From positions 119,756 through 183,755 of IMG/VR virus record IMGVR_UViG_3300028388_004019: a DNA stretch of 64,000 nt, one strand, 5' to 3'. A program made the position numbers and the translations under genes. Shown here one piece after another: positions 44,525 to 53,739 of the stretch. The notes beneath the pieces were generated by a model. The model saw nothing but the letters and a program-made list of their open reading frames with translations, was not told the DNA's origin and did not search any database. The stretch's first letter is position 1. Each line of letters begins with the position of its first letter. This DNA is from a virus.

Positions 44525-45349
44525 ATGAAAAAAATTGTTGGAATTATTGGTAATGGATTTGTCGGTGAATCTCAAGCGTTTGCTTTTTCACCAACAAACG
44601 AAATTAGAATTTATGATGTTGACCAATTGAGGTCAACACACACAAAAGAAGAGACACATGAGTCAGATTTCATATTTGTTTGTGTACCAACACCAATGGA
44701 TATGGGTGGTAAACAGGACTTATCATATATAGAAAATGTATTCAAGGATTCTAAAGAAGGTCCGATTTACATTATAAAATCTACGGTATTACCAGGCACA
44801 ACAGAAATGTTACAAAGACAATATCCTCACCTTAACATTATATTCTCACCTGAGTTCTTGACTGAGAGGACTGCAAAATTGGATATGTTGACACAGGCAA
44901 GAGTAATCTTTGGTGGTGATAAGGACTTAACAAATAAAGTTGAAGAATTATTCTCTGAACGATTTATGAATAGACATTTCATCCATACAGACTCTAAAAC
45001 TGCCGAGTTTATAAAATATATGAATAATACTTTCTTTGCTACTAAAGTTTCATTGATGAATGAATACTATAGACTTTCTCAGTTAGTTGATGTCAATTGG
45101 GACGATGCACTATATGGATTTACCTCAGATGGAAGAGTTGGCGACTCTCACTTACATGTTCCTGGTCCTGATGGCAAAGTAGGTTTCGGAGGTACTTGTT
45201 TCCCTAAAGATATCAATGCCCTTATCAACATGTCTAAGGAAGTGGGAGTCAATATGAATGTATTGGAAGCCGCTTGGAAAACAAACTTGGAAGTTAGACC
45301 TGAACAAGACTGGTCGACTCTAAAAGGACGTGCAGTATCCGACAAGTAG
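44525..45349 (+). CDS. UDP-glucose/GDP-mannose dehydrogenase-like protein, shortened
   Basis: A 274-residue protein. The NAD-binding start is IVGIIGNGFVGES; then VPTPMDMGG, IKSTVLPGTTE, FSPEFLTERTA and the catalytic region GFGGTCFPKDINAL with Cys225. These are the hallmarks of UDP-glucose 6-dehydrogenase-type enzymes, which make nucleotide-sugar acids. Normal members have 390-450 residues; here the C-terminal nucleotide-sugar-binding domain is absent and the protein ends soon after the central helix. It may use a different substrate or work as a partial dimer. It lies at the end of the first glycan block. Confidence 0.75.
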   Translation: MKKIVGIIGNGFVGESQAFAFSPTNEIRIYDVDQLRSTHTKEETHESDFIFVCVPTPMDMGGKQDLSYIENVFKDSKEGPIYIIKSTVLPGTTEMLQRQYPHLNIIFSPEFLTERTAKLDMLTQARVIFGGDKDLTNKVEELFSERFMNRHFIHTDSKTAEFIKYMNNTFFATKVSLMNEYYRLSQLVDVNWDDALYGFTSDGRVGDSHLHVPGPDGKVGFGGTCFPKDINALINMSKEVGVNMNVLEAAWKTNLEVRPEQDWSTLKGRAVSDK

Positions 45350-45412
45350 TAATACTTACTTTATAATAAAAGTTCGTATTATATATACTAAGTTAAAACT
45401 AAAATATAGTTA

Positions 45413-46123
45413 ATGGCAACAAAAGGTAGAAAAGGAGATTTCAACCCTAAGAAATCAAGAAAAGAAATAATCAGGGAAATAATCGGGAAGACCCCAAGAA
45501 AGAAGTTTCTTTCTGAAAGTCAAAAGGAATATTATAATATTCTCACAAACAACGAAATTACGATTTGTACGGGACCAGCGGGTGTCGGTAAATCATATGT
45601 GGCAATGAGTGCTGCGGTTCAACTACTACTCGATGAGAGTAACTCTTATGAGAAAATAATTATCGTAAGACCAGCAGTTGAAGCTGAAGAAAAACTCGGT
45701 GCATTACCAGGTAACTTGGAGGAAAAATTAGACCCTTATATTTTTCCATCATATTACCTGTTAAATAAAATTATTGGGAAAGAAGCTAGAGAAAAATTAA
45801 AAGAATATGATGTGATTGAGGTATTTGCTTTGGCTTATATGCGAGGTATGAATATTGATAACTCAATATTAATTTTTGAGGAGGCACAAAATTCAACACC
45901 ATCACAAATGAAACTATTGTTGACAAGAATCGGATTCAACTCTAAATTCTTTATATCTGGTGATATCGAACAAACGGACCGTTATAAAGATAAGACACAA
46001 TCAGGTTTATATGATGCAATGAATAAATTTAGTGATTTGGATGAGGTAGGTACTTATGATTTCAAAAATGAAGACATCATTAGAAATCCAATCATCAGTA
46101 AAATATTAAAGAAATACGAATGA
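45413..46123 (+). CDS. PhoH-like ATPase
   Basis: A 236-residue protein. Walker A is CTGPAGVGKSYVAMSAAVQL (about 54-73), the PhoH-specific VRPAVEAEEKLGALPGNLEE follows, and Walker B is ILIFEEAQNSTPSQMK. The end, FKNEDIIRNPIISKIL, is usual for the family. PhoH proteins are common in large phages and related to RNA-processing NTPases; the phage role is unknown. The start follows an A/T-rich leader without a late element. Four-base overlap with the next gene. Confidence 0.9.
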   Translation: MATKGRKGDFNPKKSRKEIIREIIGKTPRKKFLSESQKEYYNILTNNEITICTGPAGVGKSYVAMSAAVQLLLDESNSYEKIIIVRPAVEAEEKLGALPGNLEEKLDPYIFPSYYLLNKIIGKEAREKLKEYDVIEVFALAYMRGMNIDNSILIFEEAQNSTPSQMKLLLTRIGFNSKFFISGDIEQTDRYKDKTQSGLYDAMNKFSDLDEVGTYDFKNEDIIRNPIISKILKKYE

Positions 46124-46719
46124 AAATAGCATTTGAAGTTAATGGTGTATTGAGAAATACTTTTGGTAAAGCTGAAGAGGTTTATCAAAAGTTTTTCATT
46201 GATGACTATGTACTGGGTGAAGATGAAGAAGAGTTTGATTATAAACTTAATCTTCCAATTACATCCACAACCTTGAGTGACCATTTTGTTTTTCCTGATG
46301 AAGAAAGACTAATGGAATTCTTTTATGTGGATTTCCCTATGAACATTTTTGGTCATTCTCAATCAACAGAAAACTCAACATTTCATGACTTGAACGACAT
46401 TTATAAAGATTTAAGAGATGACCATGAATTAGTCATTGTTTCTAATGAGATTGAAAAATCTAAACCTGCAACTTTATTCTTCTTATCTAAGTTTGGTTGT
46501 ATGTTTGAGAAAATAATCTTTTATAACCAATATACGGAAGATGAAATCCTTTCTCAATTTGATTTGATTATATCGACACAACCTCAAATTATAGAAAAGG
46601 ATTATAACTATAAAACTGTAAAATATAAAACCACATATAATGAAGAAGTCTCTTCTGATTTCGAAATAGAAACCTTAAAAGAGTTCAAAGATTTATATGA
46701 AAAACTTAATTTGACATGA
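46120..46719 (+). CDS. HAD-fold-like protein with altered catalytic motif
   Basis: A 199-residue protein. The N terminus, MKIAFEVNGVLRNTF, sits where HAD motif I (DxDGxL) is expected, but both Asp are replaced (Glu and Asn). A motif II-like strand, HELVIVSNEIEKSKP, and a motif IV-like QFDLIISTQP follow. The fold may be HAD with lost or changed catalysis. It overlaps PhoH and the next gene by four bases each. Role unknown. Confidence 0.5.
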   Translation: MKIAFEVNGVLRNTFGKAEEVYQKFFIDDYVLGEDEEEFDYKLNLPITSTTLSDHFVFPDEERLMEFFYVDFPMNIFGHSQSTENSTFHDLNDIYKDLRDDHELVIVSNEIEKSKPATLFFLSKFGCMFEKIIFYNQYTEDEILSQFDLIISTQPQIIEKDYNYKTVKYKTTYNEEVSSDFEIETLKEFKDLYEKLNLT

Positions 46720-47000
46720 TAGAATTTTTAGGACAAATGTATTACATCGATATGGATACACTCGAAAACTTCGTAGAGTTAAAAGACTTCAAACCATCAG
46801 AGGAAGAAGATAAAGACCACCAACATTTTTCAATAATCAAATTCGAACTTTTGAAGATGATGATTGAAGTTGTACTAACTGAAAGAGTTGACGACATGGA
46901 CGACAATTTAGGGCTACATAATGCTAAGAGTACAAGTATTCCCTTTCGTATTGCATTTAATACATTATTAAGACATAACATTATTAAATATTTTGACTAA
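46716..47000 (+). CDS. Unknown small helical protein
   Basis: A 94-residue acidic protein: MIEFLGQMYYIDMDTLENFV, then a helix FSIIKFELLKMMIEVVLTER, and an end FNTLLRHNIIKYFD. No family is recognised. It is coupled to both neighbours by overlapping start and stop codons. Confidence 0.45.
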   Translation: MIEFLGQMYYIDMDTLENFVELKDFKPSEEEDKDHQHFSIIKFELLKMMIEVVLTERVDDMDDNLGLHNAKSTSIPFRIAFNTLLRHNIIKYFD

Positions 47001-48067
47001 TGGACCAAGATACAATTAAAAAAGTAGAACTTTCAATTCAGAAATTGGAAGAAAAAACATCGAGAATTTACCTTATGGTACAAGATACTAAGGGTAATGC
47101 AAAAGCCGGTATCCGTTTGGTTTACCAAATGGCTTTAACCTTAAAAAATAACGGATATAATCCAATCATCTTACACGAATCAAATGATTATACAGGTGTA
47201 AGTGAATGGATGGGTGAAGAATATATGGAATTACCTCACCAATCAATTGAAGGTCAAAACCTACAAATCTCACCTGAAGATTTTGTCATAGTTCCTGAAT
47301 TATATGGACACGTGATGGAACAAATTAAAAACCTACCTTGTGGGAAGATTGTAATGTGTCAAGCGTATGACTATATGCTTGAAACTATTCAGCCAGGTGT
47401 AAATTGGGCAATGAATGGATTTTTGAAAGGAATTACAACCAACGAAACTCAAAAGGAATATATCCAAAGTATTATGAAAAACACCTCTTTAGACGTGATT
47501 ACTCCTTTTATTCCTGAAATCTTTACGAAAAAAACTATTCCTGCAAAACCAATTATTGGAATTCATACACGTGACCAAAGAGATACCGCTAAGATTATCA
47601 AATCTTTCTATTTGAAGTACCCTCAATTTAGATGGGTAACGTTCCGTGATATGAGAGGTCTATCACAAAAAGAATTTGTTGAAAACCTACAGGAATCTTT
47701 TGTTTCAGTGTGGGTTGACGATATTAGTGGATTCGGTACCTTCCCAATTGAGAGTATGGCTTGTGGGACACCCGTAATTGGAAAAGTTCCAAACATGAAA
47801 CCTGAATGGATGTCAGACACTAACGGTGTATGGACATATGAACTAAATAACATGGTTGATATTATTGCAGAATATACACAAAATTGGTTGGAAGATAATA
47901 TCTCAGAACAACTTTATGATGGTGGTTTGGAAACCGCATCAACATATCAAAATAAAGAAGATTTTGAATCACAGGTTATTTCAACTTTCGATTCTTACTT
48001 ATCAATTCGTAAACAAAATTTTGAAACTCAATTAGAGAGATTAACAATAACAGAAGAAACAGAATAA
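47000..48067 (+). CDS. Glycosyltransferase, GT4-like
   Basis: A 355-residue protein. The N-terminal half has KAGIRLVYQMALTLKNNGYN, typical of the GT-B acceptor domain. The C-terminal half has KPIIGIHTRDQRDTAKIIKS and VDDISGFGTFPIESMACGTP, the GT4 donor-binding segment with its conserved Glu, followed by VIGKVPNM. It begins the second glycan block, right after the small gene (TAATGG overlap). Acceptor unknown. Confidence 0.75.
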   Translation: MDQDTIKKVELSIQKLEEKTSRIYLMVQDTKGNAKAGIRLVYQMALTLKNNGYNPIILHESNDYTGVSEWMGEEYMELPHQSIEGQNLQISPEDFVIVPELYGHVMEQIKNLPCGKIVMCQAYDYMLETIQPGVNWAMNGFLKGITTNETQKEYIQSIMKNTSLDVITPFIPEIFTKKTIPAKPIIGIHTRDQRDTAKIIKSFYLKYPQFRWVTFRDMRGLSQKEFVENLQESFVSVWVDDISGFGTFPIESMACGTPVIGKVPNMKPEWMSDTNGVWTYELNNMVDIIAEYTQNWLEDNISEQLYDGGLETASTYQNKEDFESQVISTFDSYLSIRKQNFETQLERLTITEETE

Positions 48068-48069
48068 TT

Positions 48070-48867
48070 ATGAAAGATATTTCAGTAATTCTCCCAGTCG
48101 AGAGTTCAAAACACAAGAATTTTACTGAGTTGTTTACCAACTCAATCGTATCAATTATAAACCAATCAGTACAACCTAAAGAAGTTGTTTTGGTCCACAC
48201 AAATGAAGAATCATTAGTTTCTTATTTGAATGATTTTGACTTCAGTGGTTTGACAGTAAATATGGTTGAAAACAAAGGAAATTCAGATTTCGCATCACAG
48301 ATGAATTTAGGTGTTGAAAACGCAACATCTGAATGGGTTTCATTCTTAGAATTTGATGACGAGTACGCATCGATTTGGTTCAAGAATGTGCAAGAATATA
48401 TTACTGCACACTCTGATGTCAAAGCATTCTTGTCATTGGTTGTTGATGTTGACGATAAAGGTACATTTGCTGGTTTCACAAACGAAGCAACATTTGCAGC
48501 GTCGATGAATAGTGAAATCGGTTATCTAACAAATGAAGTGTTACTTGATTACCAAAACTTTCAAACTGCAGGTATGGTTGTCAGAAAAGATATATACCAA
48601 GAATTAGGAGGTTTTAAACCATCAATCAAATTAACATTTGTTTATGAATTCTTGCTTCGTTTGACTTACAATTCTACAAAAATTATGACCATACCACGTA
48701 TTGGTTACAAACACCTTAACATGAGAGAAGGGTCTATCTTTTGGAATTATAAGAATGGTGAAAACTCAGTCACAGAAGATGAAGTCAAGTTTTGGTTAGA
48801 ATCCGCAAAAAAAGAACATTTCTTCACTGAAGACAGAAATATAAAATACGAACCTGAGAATGTTTAA
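48070..48867 (+). CDS. Glycosyltransferase, GT2-like
   Basis: A 265-residue GT-A protein. It starts DISVILPVESSKHKNF, then IINQSVQPKEVVLVHTN, and the metal motif region ATSEWVSFLEFDDEYAS (about 88-104), followed by FQTAGMVVRKDIYQELGGFK, the usual second-half pattern of GT2. The terminal 60 residues have a helix-rich extension. It lies between the GT4-like gene and the late sigma gene; the latter starts on its stop codon. Confidence 0.78.
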   Translation: MKDISVILPVESSKHKNFTELFTNSIVSIINQSVQPKEVVLVHTNEESLVSYLNDFDFSGLTVNMVENKGNSDFASQMNLGVENATSEWVSFLEFDDEYASIWFKNVQEYITAHSDVKAFLSLVVDVDDKGTFAGFTNEATFAASMNSEIGYLTNEVLLDYQNFQTAGMVVRKDIYQELGGFKPSIKLTFVYEFLLRLTYNSTKIMTIPRIGYKHLNMREGSIFWNYKNGENSVTEDEVKFWLESAKKEHFFTEDRNIKYEPENV

Positions 48868-49622
48868 TGTTGTTATCAGGAAACACAAATTCTCCGGAAC
48901 CTACCCCAACAAAAAAAAGGGGTAGGAAACCGAAGACCAATAACAACTATTTCGCTGAAAGGGAAGAAAAGGCTGTTAGAATGTTTCTCACTGCCAGTAC
49001 TTTCAATGAGAAAAATGAGATTTATAATGAATTTCTAAGAGCACCTTTGGATAAGATGATTGAATCAATCATCAGGAGATATAAGTTATATCGTAAAGGA
49101 ATGGAGTTCAATGATATTCACGTAGATACTCACTCATTTTTAATCACAAAAGTTGACAAGTTCAAACCAGCGAAAGGTAAAAAAGCATATTCGTATTTTG
49201 GTACAATATGTAAAAACTATCTGATGGGTCAAATCATCAAAGACCAAAAAGAACAAAACAGAAAAATCTCTTATGAGGACATATCCTCATCTTTAGAAAA
49301 TAGACCTGATTTAATTTATCACTTGGAACACGATAAGATTGAACCGAGTCAAGTTATCAAACATTTCTTGAAAGAAATGGAGGAATTCATGGAAGGGACA
49401 AATCTTAATAAAAATGAAGTAAAATTAGGTTATGCACTTATGGAATTGTTCGAAAATTATGAAACAATTTTTATTGGTACTGACAACAACAAATTCAATA
49501 AGAATATAATACTTCTTTCATTGAGAGAAATGACAAATATGTCAACTAAAGAAATTCGCACCTCTATGAAAAAATATAAGACTTTATACTACGAATTGGT
49601 TAAAAAAATCAATAATCTATAA
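48867..49622 (+). CDS. Late transcription sigma factor (gp55-like)
   Basis: A 251-residue protein. After a basic Pro-rich start (TPTKKRGRKPK), residues about 50-125 look like sigma region 2: LRAPLDKMIESIIRRYKLYR, DIHVDTHSFLITKVDKFKP and KAYSYFGTICKNYLMGQII. This resembles T4 gp55, the divergent sigma that directs late transcription from TATAAATA promoters. A C-terminal helical part ends near LREMTNMSTKEIRTSMKKYK. The candidate late element TATTTATA is abundant in this genome, which makes the pairing attractive. Its own start has no such element. Confidence 0.68.
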   Translation: MLLSGNTNSPEPTPTKKRGRKPKTNNNYFAEREEKAVRMFLTASTFNEKNEIYNEFLRAPLDKMIESIIRRYKLYRKGMEFNDIHVDTHSFLITKVDKFKPAKGKKAYSYFGTICKNYLMGQIIKDQKEQNRKISYEDISSSLENRPDLIYHLEHDKIEPSQVIKHFLKEMEEFMEGTNLNKNEVKLGYALMELFENYETIFIGTDNNKFNKNIILLSLREMTNMSTKEIRTSMKKYKTLYYELVKKINNL

Positions 49623-49637
49623 AATTTGTTCCAAAGA

Positions 49638-49645
49638 TATTTATA
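49638..49645 (+). promoter_or_regulatory. Putative late promoter element (TATTTATA)
   Basis: TATTTATAAGTA, 4 bases before the ATG of the gene at 49650; it would open the baseplate operon. Confidence 0.45.
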
Positions 49646-49649
49646 AGTA

Positions 49650-50027
49650 ATGGGACGACCGAAGAAAAAAGAAATATCATTAAATAAAGATTCTGTACTG
49701 AGTCTGATGCAGGAAATCTACAATGAACTTGTGGAACAGAGAGCTACTGCTGTTAGAATCCAAAATAAGATGTTGGCAATGTTGAAAGACCCTAAAGACA
49801 TGACTGTCATCGGTCCAGTAATCAAAGAACAACAAAAGATTATTAATGATACTATCGAAAAGAAGTTATCACTTTCAAAACTTCAATCCACCATTTGGGA
49901 AAAATCCAATAATACATCGGAAGAATCATTCAATATATCTGACATGGATGATGATGTCCTATCCGCTCTCATAGAAAAAGACTCTGACAATACTAAAGGA
50001 AACTCTGAAGGGTATAAATTAGAATAA
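49650..50027 (+). CDS. Unknown coiled-coil-like phage protein
   Basis: A 125-residue protein starting MGRPKKKEISLNKDSVLSLM. The middle is helical (LMQEIYNELVEQRATAVRIQ; EQQKIINDTIEKKLSLSKLQ), the end acidic (DMDDDVLSALIEKD). It is first in the baseplate operon behind a late-type element, so an assembly or minor structural role is likely. No family identified. Confidence 0.45.
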   Translation: MGRPKKKEISLNKDSVLSLMQEIYNELVEQRATAVRIQNKMLAMLKDPKDMTVIGPVIKEQQKIINDTIEKKLSLSKLQSTIWEKSNNTSEESFNISDMDDDVLSALIEKDSDNTKGNSEGYKLE

Positions 50028-50039
50028 TACAATACTCCA

Positions 50040-51983
50040 ATGGGTTTAGATTTAAGCAACGACTACAAACAGGTTAAAACCAAAATTTCTGCTTATCAGA
50101 CTACAGTCGAAAGTCAAAAAAACTTTGTGACCGCTAAAAAAAATAATGCAGGTGATAATTTTGAAAAAGCAAAAAATACACAATTTAGTAATCTAAATGA
50201 ATGGGGACAAACTGTTGATGGTTATACCGCAGAAAAAAAGAAACAACTACAAGATAATGTAAAGTCTCAGCTGGACCAGTTGACAGAAATTTTTATGGTA
50301 TCGTCATCCGTTGGTGGTGATTCGAAAAGTTTAGACAAATTGTTTGACATATATAATCAAACTATTCTTAATACTAAGGATAGAATCAAAGAGATGTTCA
50401 TAACAGAGGTAATCAAAGCCGCGGGATGTTCTGAGGAGCAACAATTCACAACATCTCCATTGTATATTCGTGTACAATCAGTAGACCTTTACAAAAAACT
50501 TTATGAAGACCCGAATACCAAAACTGGTTCACTTTTATACGAAAAAGATACTACACCTAATGGGTCAGTACCTTATGCAATGAATCGTGAGTTATTTAAT
50601 AGAATGAAAAACTTAGGTTTTTCATTTTCACAAGAATATGGTTCAGATTATGTTGGCGCGTCTACAAATCAGATATTCGATATTGAATATGTGGACCAAG
50701 ACAATAATGGTAATTTAGGTGACTATTTCAAGGTAACATTGAAAAATCAGAATCGGTCTGTTGGTAGTGTGACTCAATTTTTGCAGGACTACTATTCATC
50801 TATAGATATGATAGATATAGATGAATTGTTAAGTATCATTATGAATAACTTAACAAATGCAATATCAATCGACCTCGGTGTAGATATTGATTTTCAAAGA
50901 GAACAGTTGAAGATTGAAAAATTCCTTCAAAGAATCTTGGGATTATGTTTTGACAACACAAAGGAAATTGATGTATCAGGAATTGCCAAACTTTCAGTTT
51001 TAGATAATATTGACGAGTCTTTTTTCGAGCTCACTTCTAATGACTTGAGAACTATTGAGAATAACTTGGATAATATTCAAAGAGGAGTTACAGAATTTAC
51101 TGATTGTGATAATGTAAAATTACCCTTGAATAGAGAGGCGATAATTAATAACCTTCTCGATGGTAGAAATGAAACCACTGAAAGTAAAAAAATGGAAGCT
51201 TTCAAAGGCTCCATTGATAGTTTGGCAGACAATCAAGAATGGAAGTCAATCATTCCTAATGTCAATATTGATGGTTCTATAAAATTTGATTTATTAGGAA
51301 TAATACCGAAGGGTATTATGCAATCACTTTTATCACCTAAAAACTTATTGGGTGTTATGGTAGTATTCAAATCAGTACAAAACTTCATAGTTGACCAAAT
51401 TGAAAACTTAGAAGATTTTTTCAATGAGTTCAAAGATATGGTAATTGAAATTATGAGTAAAATTGGTGCAATATTTGTCGAAGAGTTATTTAACGAAATA
51501 AAGAAAAATCTTACTGTATTAGTTAGATTGATTATCGAAGAAATCGCCAGAGAATCAAGAGACGCAAGAGCGAGAATGATATTCTCAATCATTAACACCG
51601 TAATATTGGTGGGTGAATTGGTTTCAGATTGGAGACAGTGTAAGAGTGTGGTAGATGAATTACTGGCACTTCTTTCACTTGCAGGTAGTCAATTGGATAT
51701 TGGAATGCCGGCCTTTGCACTATCTTTATCGAGATTCCTTCCTGGTATGTCAGAAACAAGAATGTTTGCCAATCATATCGAAGAATTACAAAAATCAGGG
51801 ATACCAACTGGTGACTTACCCGATGGTTCACCTAATCTTATGTTACAAGCAGCATTTTCACAAATAAAAGGACAATTCAAAGAAATGCAAGAAAATGGTA
51901 AGACTGAGGTAAGTATTGACCCATTATCAATTGTTGGTGGTGCAACTACGGGTGTTGTTAAGGCATATGGTAAATCATATTAA
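50040..51983 (+). CDS. Large structural protein of the baseplate operon
   Basis: A 647-residue, mainly helical protein. The first 90 residues form a Lys/Gln/Asn-rich helix; one hydrophobic helix occurs near residues 515-530 (MIFSIINTVILVGELV), preceded by EEIARESRDARAR. The rest carries no recognisable catalytic motif. It is flanked by late genes and precedes the gp5-like hub gene, so it is probably a baseplate or tail-tip protein. Not assigned to a T4 counterpart. Confidence 0.5.
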   Translation: MGLDLSNDYKQVKTKISAYQTTVESQKNFVTAKKNNAGDNFEKAKNTQFSNLNEWGQTVDGYTAEKKKQLQDNVKSQLDQLTEIFMVSSSVGGDSKSLDKLFDIYNQTILNTKDRIKEMFITEVIKAAGCSEEQQFTTSPLYIRVQSVDLYKKLYEDPNTKTGSLLYEKDTTPNGSVPYAMNRELFNRMKNLGFSFSQEYGSDYVGASTNQIFDIEYVDQDNNGNLGDYFKVTLKNQNRSVGSVTQFLQDYYSSIDMIDIDELLSIIMNNLTNAISIDLGVDIDFQREQLKIEKFLQRILGLCFDNTKEIDVSGIAKLSVLDNIDESFFELTSNDLRTIENNLDNIQRGVTEFTDCDNVKLPLNREAIINNLLDGRNETTESKKMEAFKGSIDSLADNQEWKSIIPNVNIDGSIKFDLLGIIPKGIMQSLLSPKNLLGVMVVFKSVQNFIVDQIENLEDFFNEFKDMVIEIMSKIGAIFVEELFNEIKKNLTVLVRLIIEEIARESRDARARMIFSIINTVILVGELVSDWRQCKSVVDELLALLSLAGSQLDIGMPAFALSLSRFLPGMSETRMFANHIEELQKSGIPTGDLPDGSPNLMLQAAFSQIKGQFKEMQENGKTEVSIDPLSIVGGATTGVVKAYGKSY

Positions 51984-51984
51984 T

Positions 51985-52182
51985 ATGGACGAGAATAAAT
52001 TAAAAAATATCATTTCTGATTATAAAAATCGAGGTAATAACGAGTTAAAGTTTGCACTTTCAGAATTGTCAAAAGATTTTGAAGAAACCAAAGCATTAAT
52101 GGTAAAATTATCACATCACCTCGATGGTACTGAAAAAATATATAATGATATTTTGAAAGAATATAAAAAAAGAGGTAATTGA
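51985..52182 (+). CDS. Small helical protein
   Basis: A 65-residue protein from an ATG one base after the upstream stop (MDENKLKNIISDYKNRGNNE). It is two helices with ELKFALSELSKDFEETKALM. A longer in-frame start upstream would overlap the previous gene extensively and is rejected. It overlaps the next gene's ATG by four bases. Probably a baseplate assembly factor by context; not recognised. Confidence 0.5.
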   Translation: MDENKLKNIISDYKNRGNNELKFALSELSKDFEETKALMVKLSHHLDGTEKIYNDILKEYKKRGN

Positions 52183-53717
52183 TGTCTATTCCTGGAGTTG
52201 TTGATATACAGGGAAGTGGTAAACTTCCATTTAATTATAGACAAATTGTTTATCAAGGTGTCGTCGTAGACACCCAAGACCCCTTCATGCTCGGAAGATT
52301 AAGAGTTTACCCTGAAGACCAAAATATTGAAGATAGGTTAGGTTCAATTCCAAATTGGAACGAATCAACAGATAAGTGGACTGAGAAAGACCCGTTTGTT
52401 TTCATACCTTTGATTCCTTACTTCATCTATCAAGTACCTAAAATAAACGAGTATGTACACCTGATATATACTAACCCAAACGATAAAACTAATAAAGGTC
52501 AGTATTATGTTCAGGGTCCATTTTCGTCACCCACGACAATAGAACAAGAAGACGCTGACTCTGCTCGTTCATTTTTAAGTTCTGGAATTAGGAATAAAAG
52601 ATTCCAACCAATAAAAAATAAAGATGGAGAGGTATCAAATCCTCAAACTTATGGGGTTTATCCTGAACCTCAGGACATTGGTATACTGAGTAGAAACAAT
52701 GCAGATATAATCCTGAAAGACGGTGAATTATTATTGAGAGCTGGTAAACATGGAAATTTCAATAGAACACAAATACCTGTTGCTAAGACGAATCGAGCCT
52801 TCATTCAATTGAGTAATTATGAGACATTAGAACGTTATGCCTCACCTACTGAAAGATATTTACTAAGAAAAGAAGACCTACAGACAAAAAAGTTGATTGA
52901 GTATGAAATATTTAATCCTGAAAACCAGTTCAGTGCATTCACAGGTCAAATTATCCTTTATAATTTAATACCTGATGACGTTTCAGGAACGACTATGACT
53001 TCTTCAATAGTAAATAATTCAGATTTAGAACAGTTTAAAAGAATACAGTACATTGAACAGTTTACATCATTACCAATGAATGAAGTGGCTACCAAGATAA
53101 ATAAATTTATCAGAAATGTAGTAAAAGGTAGAATGGAAAATGGGATGAATATTAATAATCAGTTTCCATTATTTTTTCGAGCAAACAAACAGAATAGGGA
53201 TACAACAGATATAATAGGTTTCGGTAATCTATTGAATTTATATACACTTATAAAACCTACTGAATTCACTAATAATTTAAAAGGTTTCGGATTGATTTAC
53301 GACAAAACTGGACGAGATAATGTACCAACTAATGTTGAAAAACAAACTTTTAGACCCAAACAAATATTAAATCAAGAAAACACAGTTGGTTTGATAGGGG
53401 CTAATCAACTGTATTTATTATCTCATGATGCGAATAACCCAGCCAAAGCAAAAATAAATTTGGACAATACGATATATGGTATAGACCAAACTAAGTTGGT
53501 TGATGAAATCCAACCAAAAACATCATCAGTGGTAAGAGGGGAAGAATTGATGGATTTAATCGAACTAATAGTTAGATACCTTGCAACTCATGTACATCCA
53601 TATCCTGGTTTACCTCCAGTTCCTGTAAGTTCTGATGGGACAAGAGTAGATGACCTTCTAAAAGAACTATTAGAAGCAAGTACAAAAATATTAAATAAAA
53701 ATATTCGTATAAACTAA
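52179..53717 (+). CDS. Baseplate hub protein with gp5-like OB-fold
   Basis: A 512-residue protein. Residues about 12-115 resemble the N-terminal OB-fold of T4 gp5 and related spike proteins: YQGVVVDTQDPFMLGRLRVY, a WTEKDPFVFIPLIPYF strand and VYVQGPFSSPTT-like end (YYVQGPFSSPT). A long middle part follows, then a C-terminal AIRYLATHVHPYPG-like segment (VRYLATHVHPYPGLPPVPVS) resembling hub repeats. The lysozyme domain and the triple-stranded beta helix of T4 gp5 are not visible, so a separate needle gene should exist elsewhere. Confidence 0.65.
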   Translation: MMSIPGVVDIQGSGKLPFNYRQIVYQGVVVDTQDPFMLGRLRVYPEDQNIEDRLGSIPNWNESTDKWTEKDPFVFIPLIPYFIYQVPKINEYVHLIYTNPNDKTNKGQYYVQGPFSSPTTIEQEDADSARSFLSSGIRNKRFQPIKNKDGEVSNPQTYGVYPEPQDIGILSRNNADIILKDGELLLRAGKHGNFNRTQIPVAKTNRAFIQLSNYETLERYASPTERYLLRKEDLQTKKLIEYEIFNPENQFSAFTGQIILYNLIPDDVSGTTMTSSIVNNSDLEQFKRIQYIEQFTSLPMNEVATKINKFIRNVVKGRMENGMNINNQFPLFFRANKQNRDTTDIIGFGNLLNLYTLIKPTEFTNNLKGFGLIYDKTGRDNVPTNVEKQTFRPKQILNQENTVGLIGANQLYLLSHDANNPAKAKINLDNTIYGIDQTKLVDEIQPKTSSVVRGEELMDLIELIVRYLATHVHPYPGLPPVPVSSDGTRVDDLLKELLEASTKILNKNIRIN

Positions 53718-53718
53718 G

Positions 53719-53726
53719 TATTTATA
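53719..53726 (+). promoter_or_regulatory. Putative late promoter element (TATTTATA)
   Basis: TATTTATAGT, 13 bases before the gene at 53740. Confidence 0.5.
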
Positions 53727-53739
53727 GTAAAAACGAATA

